DNA of 64,000 bases from Hirsutella rhossiliensis (GCF_020360975.1 NW_025408669.1:6882001-6946000), one strand, 5' to 3'. Numbered from the stretch's first letter, positions 1-11,599 are shown. Translations and numbers: made by a program. Notes: generated from the letters alone by a model not told the origin.

Positions 1-189
1 GTTCCAAAATATGGAGCGGCTGAACCTCATCTCGCTTTCAATGTCAGTGCGGATGCTCCTCTAGTTTCTTCAGTGTGAGAGCATGGAAGTCCATGCGATG
101 GCGTGAAAGTCTGACTGCAGGGCATCCTGTTTTGCTTCTGCCGTTGCTCATGATGCCTAGAATCATCCAGCGGACGCCTTATTTGCTGG

Positions 190-241
190 GTTGCGTTTTC
201 AACAGCTGATGCCGCACCCCTAGGTGCGGGCTGCCAATAGC
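190..241 (-). repeat. Left arm of a diverged inverted repeat around the caspase gene
   Basis: Read on the minus strand, this segment matches plus-strand 3150-3200. The shared core runs from AGCTATYGGCAGCC through GCACC, AGGGG and GCGGC to TCAG, with scattered C/T and A/G differences. Conceptual translations of the two arms share the string QPAPRGAAS. The arms point inwards towards the caspase-like gene. The repeat may be the ends of a mobile element or two copies of a small dispersed repeat. Confidence 0.55.
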
Positions 242-417
242 TAGACCAACACCGACGCATTCGTTAGCCTCGTATTGTGACAGTAAGGCAGAATTCGGGC
301 TGAGGACGCGAAGCGCCGGGGCCAGGCGCAGCCGCACTACCACACGAGGCTGTGCTGGATTGCCTAGTAGCATGAAGATGAGCGATTAACAGATGCTGCC
401 TAAAGCAGGTTGAGAGA

Positions 418-884
418 ATGGCTGGGCTGGAAGATAAATACGGAGCACACCCGACCAAATATCCGTTTAATATAACGCATTTTACGCGACGCCTACAAAA
501 CACCTCCATTAAAGAAGCGACAGGACAATGGATCAAGAGCCAAGGTGAGACCCCCTTATTAACGGCACAATTGTATTTCCATTCTGAAATACTGAAATAC
601 CCAGGTTCATTTTCTGCGAAGATGGGGCCCGTCCTCGAATCCGAAAGGGCCCCGTAAGGATATACATCCGAGCAACGTCCGCATTTTCTGATCGTTACCA
701 GGCCCCAAAGTTCCGAATCAATGATCAAGTTTACCTCCTTGGTGCTGAAGAGACGCGTGAAGGGCCGTATAGAGTATCTTCTGTGAGCGATGGACAATAC
801 AGGCTCTGCGATGAGAAGGGAAGCCCAGTCAAGAACAATGGCTGGTATGAAGAGACACAGTTGCTGTCTTGTGATGGGTGAGAC
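418..884 (+). pseudogene. Remnant or mis-resolved small gene with a C-terminal SH3-like module
   Basis: Two coding-like pieces lie in different frames. The first (418-657) begins with ATG and has no recognisable domain. The second (about 702-884) encodes a stretch with KFRINDQVYLLG, then a REGPY-like motif and YRLCDEKG, ending in a TGA. From memory, this pattern (basic start, VYLLG, EGPY, YTLC, VKNG) recurs at the C-terminus of small fungal hypothetical proteins. A GTAAGG donor at 654, a CTGAT branch site and CAG at 699-701 suggest a 48-nt intron. That intron does not bring the two frames into phase. The locus is therefore either broken or has an exon I cannot place. Function unknown. Confidence 0.35.
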
Positions 885-978
885 TGGGACGGCAGCAGAT
901 AAGGGCAATTAGTAGAATGCAAATGCTAGGTTGATAGATGATAAAAGCTTAGCTATTAACGTAAAGATTCTCCCCATG

Positions 979-3033
979 CTACCTATTTTCTTTTATAGCT
1001 GTGCAGATGATGAAGTTTCGGGTGGCCCATCCCTCTGTTACGGTGGAATCTTGGCCCCGGAAGCCTGTGGTTAGCCCCCAAAGAAACTCCTGCACTTGAT
1101 AGACATCCCCACGAACGGCTCTATTAGGAATTGCTCCGGTGAGGGGGATTTCTGGCAAGACCATGCTTGGGAAATCTGTTGGCTTGCTGGTGATGAAGAC
1201 CTTTACTATGTCTTCGCACCGTTTTATGCCCCGACTTTGAAGGAATTCTGGAACTTCCATCGCGAACCGTAGAGTTTCCTTGTTGCTGTTTTCTGCCTCG
1301 TCATTCTTTGGCTGCACAACCAGGAAATCCCCTCCGCCGGAACCTGATATAAGATTGATAATCTTCCAGGACGGCGTAAAGTTGAACAAGGCCAGATATA
1401 GAGGCGTTTCCCCGAGGTTCTCGATTGTAAAGCCCCATTCACCGCCATGCTTAACATCGAAAATTTCGGGAGCTCCGTCGCCGTTGATAGGAACAAGCAA
1501 GAATGATTTTTCAAAGGCCAAGTCTGGATGTCGATTCTCGATGCCTTCTAGGTACTTGAATGTTGCGAGATGCTGCAAGACGTTTGCGACACGGTCAGAC
1601 GCTCCAGGCTCTTCAAGCGGTATGGCTGGCAGACTGATGATGCTCTGATATTCCGAATCCAGTATCTCGTATTCAGCATGTTCATTGACTGTGACATTGA
1701 ACAGGCAAGATTCTGTCTTCTCGTCCTCGGCACAAAGGTTTAGGAAACGCAGCTGCTCCGAAGCTTCTCTCTGGACTTGATTTCTAGCGCTTGCCTTGAT
1801 CCGTACGGATATTTTCCTAGGCGAGAGAGACGTCAACGGCTTTGCTATCCAACCCGTCTTGACGGCTTGTAGGGACAATGTCGATACGACTTCCACTAAG
1901 TCCGATTCAAGACAACGAACCCTATCCACTTTAACTTTTGTGAGCTCGTTTTGTGCCTTACTGTCAATTCTTCCTGGAGTGACAAATGGGCACACGAGAT
2001 ATTCGTCGCCCTTGTAAACGCCGTGCGCCTGTCCCGCACCTAAGTACAAGGGGCCATCATGATCCTTCCTAAAGACTGGAGCATAGGAGGATGTATGATA
2101 CGTAGGGCCAAGCTTGTCGAAGAAGGAGAACTTTCCAAGTCCGTAACGCATTGGAGTTTGCCGCGGCCAATGTGCGTGGAATATGATACGCAGATGCTGA
2201 TAGAGAGACTGGTGTGTGACCTCTACACCAGCCTTCCTCAAGGCGCTGAGAGCCCAGATGATGAAAGACGTGAGCGCCCCTCTTCGCTCTCCCTCGAAAT
2301 GAATTTCATGCGCATTTTCATGTGGACCACAAGCAGCGAGGATTGTGTACCCGTCGGGATTGACAAGCCAGTTGTCCGGTGGTATCCGAGAATCTCGTAA
2401 AGCATTCTGGCCAGTAGAGGGGGGTAGGCAGGGCTCCTGTGACGACGCCGCATCGACAAGTGGATTGTATTTAATGGACCGAACACCAGCGTTCTGTATT
2501 TGGCCAGCGCGCATGACACTTCCCGAGAAACAACAGTCGATGACGAGGTTCACGAGAAGCTTTTTCCTTACCATCCGGTCTAGATAGCTGGCGAGGTCTT
2601 GCCCATTGAAATAGCTATAGCCGAAGTCCAGATGTTTTCTATCATCCTCAAAAAGAACAAATGCAAGGTTCCCGGCCTCATGAGCGTATTTAACGAAATC
2701 GTCCGGGGACTTCCTCCGTGTGCCGTGGCCGGAATAATGAACGTATACAGAGTCCCCCTCCTTGGCATTACGGAGAATTCTTTCAAGCTTCTTAATCACA
2801 TTATCGCGCGTTGGCTGGAAAGCTGGGTCCTCGACTGGAACGCGAGCGTCAGGGTTCCCAGGCGTTGTTGCAGTCAGAATGGCGATATCCACGGGTGCAG
2901 GCCCGGCCTCTAGATACTGCTTGGCGACCTCCACATCTCGCACTGCGCCCTTAAGGCACGTGTCACCGACGTAGAAATTGACTCCAATCAAAATCGCCCA
3001 GTGGCTCGCGGCAACATCGGGTTCATCGGGCAT
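979..3033 (-). CDS. Caspase-like (peptidase C14) protein, metacaspase type
   Basis: Intact single-exon ORF of 684 residues. The p20-like region starts at about residue 11 with AILIGVNFY. The catalytic histidine is in YSGHG (about residue 103) and the catalytic cysteine in VIDCCFSGS (about 167-168). A p10-like part follows, with GYTILAACGPHE and RGALTSFI, ending near residue 310 at the FFDKLG motif. The remaining 370 residues are a beta-rich tail with FTIENLGETPLYLALFNF, a C-terminal extension seen in many fungal caspase-like proteins of unknown partner. Known family members are cysteine peptidases cutting after Arg/Lys or Asp, linked to cell death and stress. There is no signal peptide, so it is probably cytosolic. 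It is not fused to a STAND/NLR domain. The start is the first ATG in frame, directly before the domain. The substrate cannot be inferred. Confidence 0.9.
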   Translation of the reverse strand: MPDEPDVAASHWAILIGVNFYVGDTCLKGAVRDVEVAKQYLEAGPAPVDIAILTATTPGNPDARVPVEDPAFQPTRDNVIKKLERILRNAKEGDSVYVHYSGHGTRRKSPDDFVKYAHEAGNLAFVLFEDDRKHLDFGYSYFNGQDLASYLDRMVRKKLLVNLVIDCCFSGSVMRAGQIQNAGVRSIKYNPLVDAASSQEPCLPPSTGQNALRDSRIPPDNWLVNPDGYTILAACGPHENAHEIHFEGERRGALTSFIIWALSALRKAGVEVTHQSLYQHLRIIFHAHWPRQTPMRYGLGKFSFFDKLGPTYHTSSYAPVFRKDHDGPLYLGAGQAHGVYKGDEYLVCPFVTPGRIDSKAQNELTKVKVDRVRCLESDLVEVVSTLSLQAVKTGWIAKPLTSLSPRKISVRIKASARNQVQREASEQLRFLNLCAEDEKTESCLFNVTVNEHAEYEILDSEYQSIISLPAIPLEEPGASDRVANVLQHLATFKYLEGIENRHPDLAFEKSFLLVPINGDGAPEIFDVKHGGEWGFTIENLGETPLYLALFNFTPSWKIINLISGSGGGDFLVVQPKNDEAENSNKETLRFAMEVPEFLQSRGIKRCEDIVKVFITSKPTDFPSMVLPEIPLTGAIPNRAVRGDVYQVQEFLWGLTTGFRGQDSTVTEGWATRNFIICTAIKENR

Positions 3034-3149
3034 GGTGACGGCTGGAAAAACTCAATTTGTAGTCGTGAATGAGGAGGGTAGGACGGTGAGAATAGGGATT
3101 AAACAGCCTACCTTCCCAGTGGAGGGGGGCGCCTGGTGCCTCTTATTAT

Positions 3150-3202
3150 GGAGCTATCGGCAGCCTGCACCAAGGGGCGCGGCGTCAGAAGCTGAAAACG
3201 GC
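3150..3202 (+). repeat. Right arm of the inverted repeat around the caspase gene
   Basis: Plus-strand partner of the segment at 190-241, with the same core order (AGCTATCGGCAGCC, GCACC, AGGGGCGCGGCGTCAG, then CTGAAAACG). About 48 bp align at roughly 80 percent identity by eye. It lies about 120 bp upstream of the caspase start codon. Confidence 0.55.
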
Positions 3203-3205
3203 TGA

Positions 3206-4102
3206 CAGAAACAGCCAACGAAACGGTTCTGGAAAACATTGGTCATTTGTATACTCCGCACAAAACGTAATAACCTAGCCTTCCATTTCTGCCTGACTTA
3301 GTGACGCGGGATAACGGCAAGGGGCGTTGGTGTAATTATTAGAGCCCGCTCCCCGGGGTGCGCCAACATCATACGGAACTAAGTTACTTCGTATCCCTCA
3401 ATTGTCGCACCCAAAAGTGTAGGCCCACGTTGACAGTGGACTTAAGGATGCTTATGAATGTTGATGCGACAGAAATGCTGCAAGCTAGTATTGGTACCAA
3501 AGGTCCATACCATCCGCCCCCTGGATAGGCCCTGGATAGGGTCAGAGGCAATTTACACACATTCAAGACCGTATCTTAGCTAAAAGTACGTACGTTCTGT
3601 ATACAAATCCGGTGGCGCCAAGACATGTGGGGCCACCACCTCCCGAGGCCGTTAGGACTTGCTTGAATTGGTGCTCTGCAGCAGACGCTGCATCGATCCA
3701 CGAATCATCGTACGCCATGTGTCGTGGCTGCCTAACTAAGCCACAGGTTTGCTCACTGCCGCTGCTGCGCCGCGATAATTCTTTCCTGTAGGCTTGGGCG
3801 CAGCCTCTCAATATATGCGGCAGAGCTCAAAAGGGAGCATCTAGAGGACGTGTTGCAACGTTGAATTGAGCAAAACTAGGAATATAGAACGGAGCGCCCG
3901 GGCAGTTATTACGCCAGTATCTATGCACCTTCTGATCCCATATAAACGTAAAAATACACATTTCCCACCTGCCACAATTCCCTCCGGCCGGAATAAATTG
4001 TGGCACAAGGCGGCGCTCCGTCTCATTTCTGCCCGAGTTAAACCCCAAATCCTGCCTTGCATACAACATTCCATGGCCCTAGGGAAACCCCAAGGCTGCA
4101 AT
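3206..4102. other. Intergenic stretch, no gene recognised
   Basis: Only short overlapping reading frames, none with family resemblance. It separates the minus-strand caspase gene from the plus-strand DUF6594 gene and so should hold both promoters. No convincing core element seen. Confidence 0.5.
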
Positions 4103-5243
4103 ATGGAAGACTCACTAGAGGCCGATATCGAACTTGGCCACCGCAGCGATTCTCCCTTTACACCGCGCAGAGATACCAACAGCTTAGGGGCGAGGTGTGC
4201 CAGCCAACCTCGGGTTATTAATGGTTCCCCGCAAGGGGCTCGAGAGAGAGTGCAGAGTACGACGTGAACCGACCTTAAATGCGCTACATTAACGGCTAAC
4301 ATAGCTTAGTTGAAGACTACCCGCCTGGATACCCTAGATATTCGGCACTTATTGCGTCTGATAGCTCGTTCCATCTTTGTCGCCGGTTTTCTAATCTACG
4401 TGTGCGCCTACTCCTACTTAAACAAGATAGGCTCTTACTGCTTGAAAAGCAGCTAGAGACGATAGATCAAGAGGAAGCCACCCCGCTATCCCTTGGATGC
4501 AGCAGAAGAGACACCAATAAGGAGAGACGCGCTGTTTTGTTAGAAATTGATAAAAGATTGACTGACTACGGTGCGTTTCTCTCTAATCGTCCTCAGAACA
4601 ATACTAAAAGAGGGGTAGATGCATTGGTCGAAAGAAATCGCCGGGTAATTGGCTTTGAAGCCGCATCGCGTCGAGACATAACGAACTTGCGAAACTGGGT
4701 AGATGGGAATGGCTGCATAGCTCGGGAAGAAACGGCATACCTAGCACAGACCGAAGATCTTCTTAGTGTAGCCGTCACAGATGATAGCGCCATGACGTGG
4801 ATAGGGGCGTTGGTGGAGGATGGCCGCGTCTATTTCCGCGAGCATTTTAGCAAGGTAAGAAATCCACTCTAGGCATTGCTACTGGATGCTAATCATGACA
4901 AAGAATTCCCGGTTTAGCATCTCGAGAGACCCAAACGTGCACATATTTCCGCCGGCATCCACAACCCAGGCAGCCAGACTGTTAGTAACACCATTCATCG
5001 TTGGCTTGCTTTTAACCCCTGTCGTTATATGCAACTTTGTTAGCGGCTTAAATGCTCGACTAGCTATTATCATAATTGCCACCACTGGTTTCGTTGCAGT
5101 ATTATCTGGCTTAACTAAAGCGAGAACTGTTGATTTAGTTGTAGCAGGTGCAACGTAAGTATATACCTTAATTTAAACTAATCTCATAGCTAACCTATAT
5201 AATAAGATATACAACAGTTTTAATCGTTTTTATTTCTAAGTAG
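4103..5243 (+). CDS. DUF6594-type fungal membrane protein (four exons)
   Basis: Proposed exons: 4103-4263, 4305-4854, 4904-5154 and 5207-5243, giving 999 nt (332 residues) with all phases consistent. Donors are GTGAAC, GTAAGA and GTAAGT; branch-like CTAAC or CTAAT precedes each acceptor. The first intron, 41 nt, is at the short limit. Exon 1 encodes a polar N-terminus starting MEDSLEADIEL. Exon 2 carries the DUF6594 pattern, YPRYSALIASDSSFHLCRRFSNLR followed by a helical stretch and a LRNWVDG region. Exons 3-4 encode two to three hydrophobic helices near the C-terminus (about residues 260-330). The family is fungal, membrane-anchored and of unknown function. The last exon ends about where the RIP-affected DNA begins, so the final intron and exon are AT-rich and less certain. 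The N-terminus is the weakest part of the model. Confidence 0.75.
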
Positions 5244-5403
5244 AGTGGGTCTGCGGGATTGTTAACTCTATTCCCCGCAGATATACGAATTATATAAAAA
5301 GGTAGAGGGGTTATAAGGCAAGCTAAAGGCTATAGCAGCGAGAGTAGGAAAAGGAGGGTTGCCTTTAAAGAATCTACCATAGTAATTTAATAAATTAGAC
5401 TAG

Positions 5404-5853
5404 TCTTAGCGCCGTCTACCAGGGTGTTCCCTATAGGTCTTAGCGCTACTTATTTTCTATAGTATATATACTAAGCCGTTTGCAATTTCTATTAGACGTA
5501 TACTATTTTTTATATTACTAGCCCTATTTTAAAGCTTTAAAGCTAAAGTTTATAATGCCGCCGCTTAAAGAGGCGCGGCCGCTACTAAAGTAGCTTAACT
5601 ATAGGAATAAGAGGCTAGGCCTAAAGAAGAAGTTATTATTAGAGCGAGCTTTTAAGGCTAGCCTTACTATTTAGCGCGTAGAATAAAGCTATTCCTACTA
5701 TAAAAGAAAGAAGGCTATAATCTTCCTTATATATTACTAAATCTTTAACTCTTTAAAAAAAGAAAGTAAGTAATATTATTAGCTTAATATATATACTATA
5801 TAAAATAGGTAACGCTAAGACCTATAGGAAATACCTTAGTAGATAGCGCTAAG
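5404..5853. mobile_element. Small element with about 65-bp terminal inverted repeats (MITE-like)
   Basis: Left arm about 5404-5468 and right arm about 5786-5853, inverted. Both contain CCTATAGGTCTTAGCG, preceded by a CTACYARGGTRTTYC-like stretch and followed by CTATTTT(C/A)TATAGTATATAT. Differences between arms are mostly C/T or A/G, as RIP would produce. The interior (about 320 bp) contains an ATGCCGCCGCTTAAAGAGG stretch that may be the start of a lost transposase frame. Likely a deletion derivative of a DNA transposon. The target-site duplication is not clear. Confidence 0.6.
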
Positions 5854-8800
5854 TATAGAATATATATAAACTAAGAGTATTAGAGATAAAAGGTAGCTTC
5901 TATAGGTATAAGTATATATCTAGATAGTTATTCCTATAAAATAGACCCGAAGACGCGCTAGATTAACTAAAGATTCTCCGAGCCGATAAGACTTTACTTA
6001 GATACGCTATAAAAGCGCCTAGAAATCTATATAATATCCGCTATAATAATCTAAGGAAACCTATAGACCGCGCTACTAGGATTTTACTAAGATATCTTAG
6101 GAAGATACCTAGAAATCTAGGCGATATTTAGCGCTGTTATATATAGGATATTAGCCTTTAATAAGCTAACCCTTACTATCTATACTATACTAAATAGCTA
6201 TACTAACTATTAATATTATATATACGTTATAGGCACCTATACTATATAATTAAATACTTTTAGTATCTCTTACCTACTCCTTTATATTATCTATAAAGAT
6301 ATTACTCCTTTTCCCCTTTAAATAGCTAAATTAAGAGTTCTTTTACTTCTTAATCTTTATACTTACTACTACTTTATACCCTATATAATAAGCGCGTAGC
6401 GATTTATAGAATCCTATAAAAATATAATAGAGATTTTACCTAGATATCTTAAAAAGATACCTAGAAATCTAAGTAATATTTATTATATAGTAACTTATAG
6501 AATCTTATAGAATTATAGTAAAGATTTTACTTAGAAATCCTTAAAAGACTCTAGGAAATTTAAGTAATATCCTTTATAGAAATCCCTTAAATATCTAAGG
6601 AAATTACTATAATTTATTATATAGAGGATAAGCTAAGTAAGTATAAAGATTAGGGACTAAGTAGCTCTTAATTCTCTATCTAAGTAATAGTAAGAAGTTA
6701 GCTTCTTATACTTATAACTTTAGACTAAGTAGCGATATCGCTACTTAGGTAGCTTAGATAACGATATAATCTAAAAGGTTTAAATCTATTACTAATATAG
6801 TATTATAAACTACTATAACCTAAAATATAGGCTAACTATATAAATAAGGGAATTAGACTATTAAAGACTAATATACCTTATATAATATACCCCCCTAGGT
6901 TATACTAGCCGGTAGGTAGTATAAACTAAAGAACCTATACCTTTAAAAGTAAAGAGATATTAATAAGGCTAAGTTATTTAGTAAAGTAAGTAAATTTTTA
7001 GCCTAGTAAAACCTTTATAAGGCTATTTATAAGTATTTATAAAGTAGGTATATAAATAAGGTCGTAGTAGCCCTACTTATATAACTGCCTTACTTAATAA
7101 GAGTAGATATCGATATAACGAAGGGCTATATAAAAGTAAGGGATATCTTATATAATAAGACGAATTATTTAAAGGTTATTATATTAGATTATAGGTTTCC
7201 TATTAAGCTTAAGAGAAAGCTATTAAAAGAAATAGAAAGTAGTAATAGTTTCCTTAGCTATATATATAAGGGCGAGAAGCTTAGCTTCTATAAATAAAGT
7301 AGTAACTATATTTTATTTCCTAGCTTTCTAAGTAATAGGGCCGCTAAAGAAGGTATAAATTAAACCCTAAGATAACTTATATATTTCCTTATTATTAGCG
7401 AAAGCAGCGTCTAAAGCGCTCTAAAAGTCGCTATAATATTAAGCTTAGATTAAAGTAATATAGTCTCCGTTAAAGCTAAAGGTGCCTAAAAACTAAATAG
7501 CGAGATACTTAGTAGTATATAAGTACTTAATTAAATAGTCCGCGAGCTTAAAATAAAGCTTAAAAGGGTTATAAAGGAATTTAGCTAGTTTAGATACTAG
7601 TTTAGCTATATTTAGATAAGTAATATATATAGTATAGTTTAGCAATCTAACTTTACTTTAATAGAGCTAAATTTAGTCTTAAGAAGCTTACCTTATATTT
7701 AGCTAGACTTCGTTATATAAAAAAGGGGCTCCTTTAAAGGTATTAAGGTATCGAAGGCTAAATCGTTAAACTATCCTTTTAATATAGGAGTCTTAGTATA
7801 GCTAAAGCTTCTTATTACTTTAGTTATAAAGGATATAGATACCTAGAAACTACTATAATTCCCCTTAATTAGTTATAGCGTATTTCCTCTTAAGGGCTAT
7901 AACTATATAATTAGCTATATCCTTATTATCCTTATAATAAAGGAAGATATTATTATTAATAAAGAAGAAGACTATAAGCTAGTCGTTTTAGAAAATATAG
8001 GGCTTATTAAGATACTATAAAAGGCTAAGCTCTTTAAATACTATAGTAAGCTCTTTCTATTAAAGAAAAAGGGAACGCTATAAGCTATAAAGTATATAGA
8101 GTAGGTATAAGACCTAGCCTTATCTATAGTATTTATCTAGGAATAATATATAGACCTCCTTATCTTTATCTAAGAGGGCGTTAGTAAAGGTATTAACTAT
8201 ATCGAGCTATTAAGATTCGAGGTTAAATCTAGCTATAATAGCTATAAGAACGCGGAATAATTTTCTAGTAAGGTAGTAGTATAAGTATCTTTATTACCTA
8301 GCTTTTAAAGGTCTCTCTATATATATAAGCGGGCTTTAAACTTAATAAGGAAGCTATACTTATTAAATTTATACTTAAATACCTAGGTTAAGGGCAACGG
8401 CTAACCTATTACTTAGTCTCGCGGAATAGCCTTAAAGGTTCCTCTCTATTAAAGTAATTTCTATTTAGTATAAGCTACTTTTTTAAATTAAGGGCTAAAG
8501 CAGTATATACTTAGTTCCTTATATAACGTTAGCTCTAAGGGTAAAGAGCGATAATATAGCTTTTCTTCTTATCTAAGAAAGAAAGAGCTATAAAAGTAGT
8601 TTTAGGAACTACTAAAGCTACTAAAGTTTTATAGCTTAGGTAGATATAATAAGCGTCGAAGTTACTAATCGCTCTAAGTAAGATTAGGCGTTAGGTATAG
8701 GTTATCTACGTTATAAAACTTATCCTTTAAATCTTTATATTTAAAGGGTTCTTATTAAACCTAGATAGTACTATTATCTTCTTAACTAAATATAGTTAAA

Positions 8801-9938
8801 GAAGGGGTATCTAGTTAAGGATTAAGCTCTTTTATATAAGTAGGGATTTCCTTATATTTTAATTTATCTTTAATATATACTAAAAGCTATACTTTTAAGC
8901 GTTAAGGGATAGGCTCCTATAGCTTTACCTTTTCTTTATAGAACTTATATTTATTAAAGGTTATATCTCTAAGCTTTTAGACTTTAGATAATAAAAGGAT
9001 CTAAATCCTAAAAAATTTAATAGAGTTATAGCTTACTAAATAACCGATTTTAGTATAAAGGTTAGTCTTAAGGTTATTTTTCTATTTATTTTAAAGGGCC
9101 TTAGTTATTAAAAGGTAAGCTCGGTAGCTATACGCCTTAAGAAAAGTAGTATTAAGCTAGAGCTACTAATAGCTTATATCTTTATTATTTTTATATAGCT
9201 ATTAATAAAGTAGCTAGAAAGGCGTTTAAAAGTTATAGTACTATATAAGCGATCTATTATATAAGAATATAGCGGCTATCTAAGTCTTAGGCTAAAGATT
9301 AAATAGAAAATTAAGGTTAATTTTTATCGTACTAAAAAGACTAGATTAGTAATAGCTTTTTTAAGGGTAGCTATCGCTTTTACTTATTTATCTCCTTACT
9401 TTTAGTAAACTTCTTTCTTTAATAAGTCTATAAGGGGTTTTACTAAGATAGCGAACTATTTAATTTAAATTCGATAATATCCTATAATATTAATAAAAGC
9501 TCTAATATATATTATATTAAGGTATCTTATTTATTCCTTAATCTTAATAACCTTAGCTTTTATAAGGTACCTTTTATTTATTTTATAAATATAACTAATA
9601 ACTTTAGTTACTTACTAGTAGAATTTCGATTTAGCCCTTATAATCGTATAACTAAAGAGTTTAACGTTAATAAAGACTTTATTAAGGTTAATAAGGTATT
9701 TAAAGATAAATCTCCTTACTCTTAGCGCTACCCCTTTATTATTATATATTATATTAAGCCCTTTAATACTTATATTATTAAGGAAATTCCTATAGATATT
9801 TAGTATAAGGTCTTATAGGATTCTTTATATTATCTTTATAAATTAGCCGACTAAGTTTATAGCCCCTTAAAGTAGTATATATATATATAAGAGGCTAATA
9901 AGTATTATAAATATTATTAAGTTATAGCTTTTAATATT
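5854..9938. repeat. RIP-degraded DNA, family not assignable
   Basis: AT-rich with stops in all frames. I could not find reverse transcriptase, integrase or transposase motifs here in either direction. It is presumably transposon-derived, given its composition and position between identifiable elements. Confidence 0.5.
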
Positions 9939-10052
9939 CTTAAGGTATATAAGTAAAAGCGGAATTTTAGGAAATCAAGGAATTACGTAAGACTACGTAA
10001 TAGAGGGGAAGAAGGAGTATAAGGTAGGATTTTTAATGGAATTTATTAGTAG
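9939..10052. repeat. 114-bp block next to an LTR, duplicated at 17874-17987
   Basis: Starts CTTAAGGTATATAAG and continues through AAAAGCGGAATTTTAGGAAAT to the LTR edge. The copy at 17874-17987 has exactly the same length and differs by a few transitions. Both copies abut the same side of a 453-bp LTR, so the combined repeat is 567 bp. Confidence 0.75.
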
Positions 10053-10505
10053 TGTATTAGTATATAGAAGAGGTGTTAAAGTTAATAATTCCCTATCTAT
10101 CTACTAGCGGACATGCTGTCTTATATAGATAATTGTAGCTAAACGGAAGAACCTTTCGGGACTAGATTTAGGCTGCCGTATAGCCCTAAGACTAGGGAAT
10201 TCCGTAATATCTCGAGTAAATCTAGAAGTGTCTTAGTTCTACTAATAATCGTGTTTAGAGGAGGTTAGTCGTGCCGGTGTTCTTAAGAGGTCTTAGCTAG
10301 CATTCTAAGCTAGCTCTATTCCTTCGATTCCCGATTATACGATAACCGGCAACCCGTTTAATGTATAATAACATGCAAAATAACGAGCGATTCTTGCTCT
10401 ATAGGATGAGATTTTGTCTATAATTAATATACTACTTATTAGCTTATATAATCGGGAGAGTATATTATAGCTGCTTTATTTATAATAGGAACACTATTCC
10501 TTATA
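10053..10505 (-). repeat. LTR of the copia element (3' LTR, copy 1)
   Basis: 453 bp, matching the LTRs at 15194-15646 and 17988-18440 in length and almost everywhere in sequence. Shared landmarks are CTACTAGCGGACATGCTGTC, CGATAACCGGCAACCC and a right edge of GGAACACTATTCCTTATA. Differences between copies are C/T or A/G, fitting RIP after insertion. The left edge begins TG here, TA in the other two. Confidence 0.85.
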
Positions 10506-10789
10506 GCCTCCCTTAAAGAGTAGATTTATATACTCTTTACTAATTTATTTATAGTAGTATATATATAGGGTAAAAACCTAATTTTAGGAAAACTATTCTT
10601 ATACCTTAATAGGATATATAAAAACCTATTCTTTCTTAGAAAAAAAAATCCTTAGGTATATACTAATAGAAAAACCTATAGTAGGAAAAATCTATAGTTA
10701 TAATAATTATTTATAGGATAACTTTATATAAGGTAAACCCTATTATTGCTAGGAAAATCTTAATAGATAAAAACCTAGTAAATATTTCT

Positions 10790-10981
10790 CTAAAAAACTC
10801 TAATTTCCCCTTCTCTTATACTAGTTTTAGTATAGTAATAGGCTAATCTTATATACTTAGACCTTTTATAAAATTCCGGATTTTCTGCTAATTTAATAGC
10901 AGCAGTATTATCCTTTAAAATAAGAGGTATAGTATTAGGAATCTTAATAGATAGATCCTTAGTAATATTTTTAAAAAGCAT
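10790..10981 (-). pseudogene. Copia RNase H fragment
   Basis: A 63-codon open piece. It contains DNTAAIKLAENPEF and a KYIRLAYYYTK stretch, matching the D-N-x-x-A-I and H-I-D-x-R-x-H region of Ty1/copia RNase H, with the conserved His/Asp positions substituted. It is the terminal domain of the pol remnant, next to the 3' LTR. Confidence 0.75.
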
Positions 10982-11599
10982 ATTTAAATAAATAGCTTCT
11001 TTATTTGCCTGCTTAAGGCTAATATACTCTACTTCGTAGGTAGAAAGGGCAACGGCTTTCTACTTAGAGTAAGCCTAGCTTATTATATTATTATATATAT
11101 AAAAACAGTAACCGGAAAAGGATTTTCCGTCCGTTAAATCCGACGCCTAGCTTAAGTCGGTAAAACCCTTTATATAGATAGGTAAAGGGATATTATAATT
11201 ATATTTAATCTTTAGGCTAGGAAATTTATTTAAATATTTCTAAATTATATTTAAAGCCTTAAAATACGTCTAGTCGGGCTTAGCCGCGAATCTAGCATAG
11301 GAAATTATAGAATATAAGATATCTAGCTTAGTAAATAAGGCTAAGTATAATAAAGATCCTATTTCTTTCTAAAATTGCAATATATCTTCCTTAGAAGGTA
11401 ATTCCTTTGCTTTTATAAGCTTAAAGCCTACTATAGCGGGTAAATTCGAAGTTCCTAAACCTTCTTTATTAAATTCCTTTTATTTATTTAAGGTATAATT
11501 TTCTTAGGATATATATAGCTCTTTATTTTCTCGGTTTATTATAATATTTAGACCTAAGAAGTCTTTTATATCTCCTAAGATAGTAAAATCTAAGAATTT

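Noticed and set aside
3305..4100. Short minus-strand frames upstream of the DUF6594 gene as a separate gene
   Set aside because: No ATG-led frame has family resemblance, and they overlap the proposed first exon and promoter.
5250..5282. Hairpin CTGCGGG...CCCCGCAG just after the DUF6594 stop as a terminator
   Set aside because: Fungal RNA polymerase II does not use intrinsic hairpin terminators. The short stem could be chance or a repeat edge.
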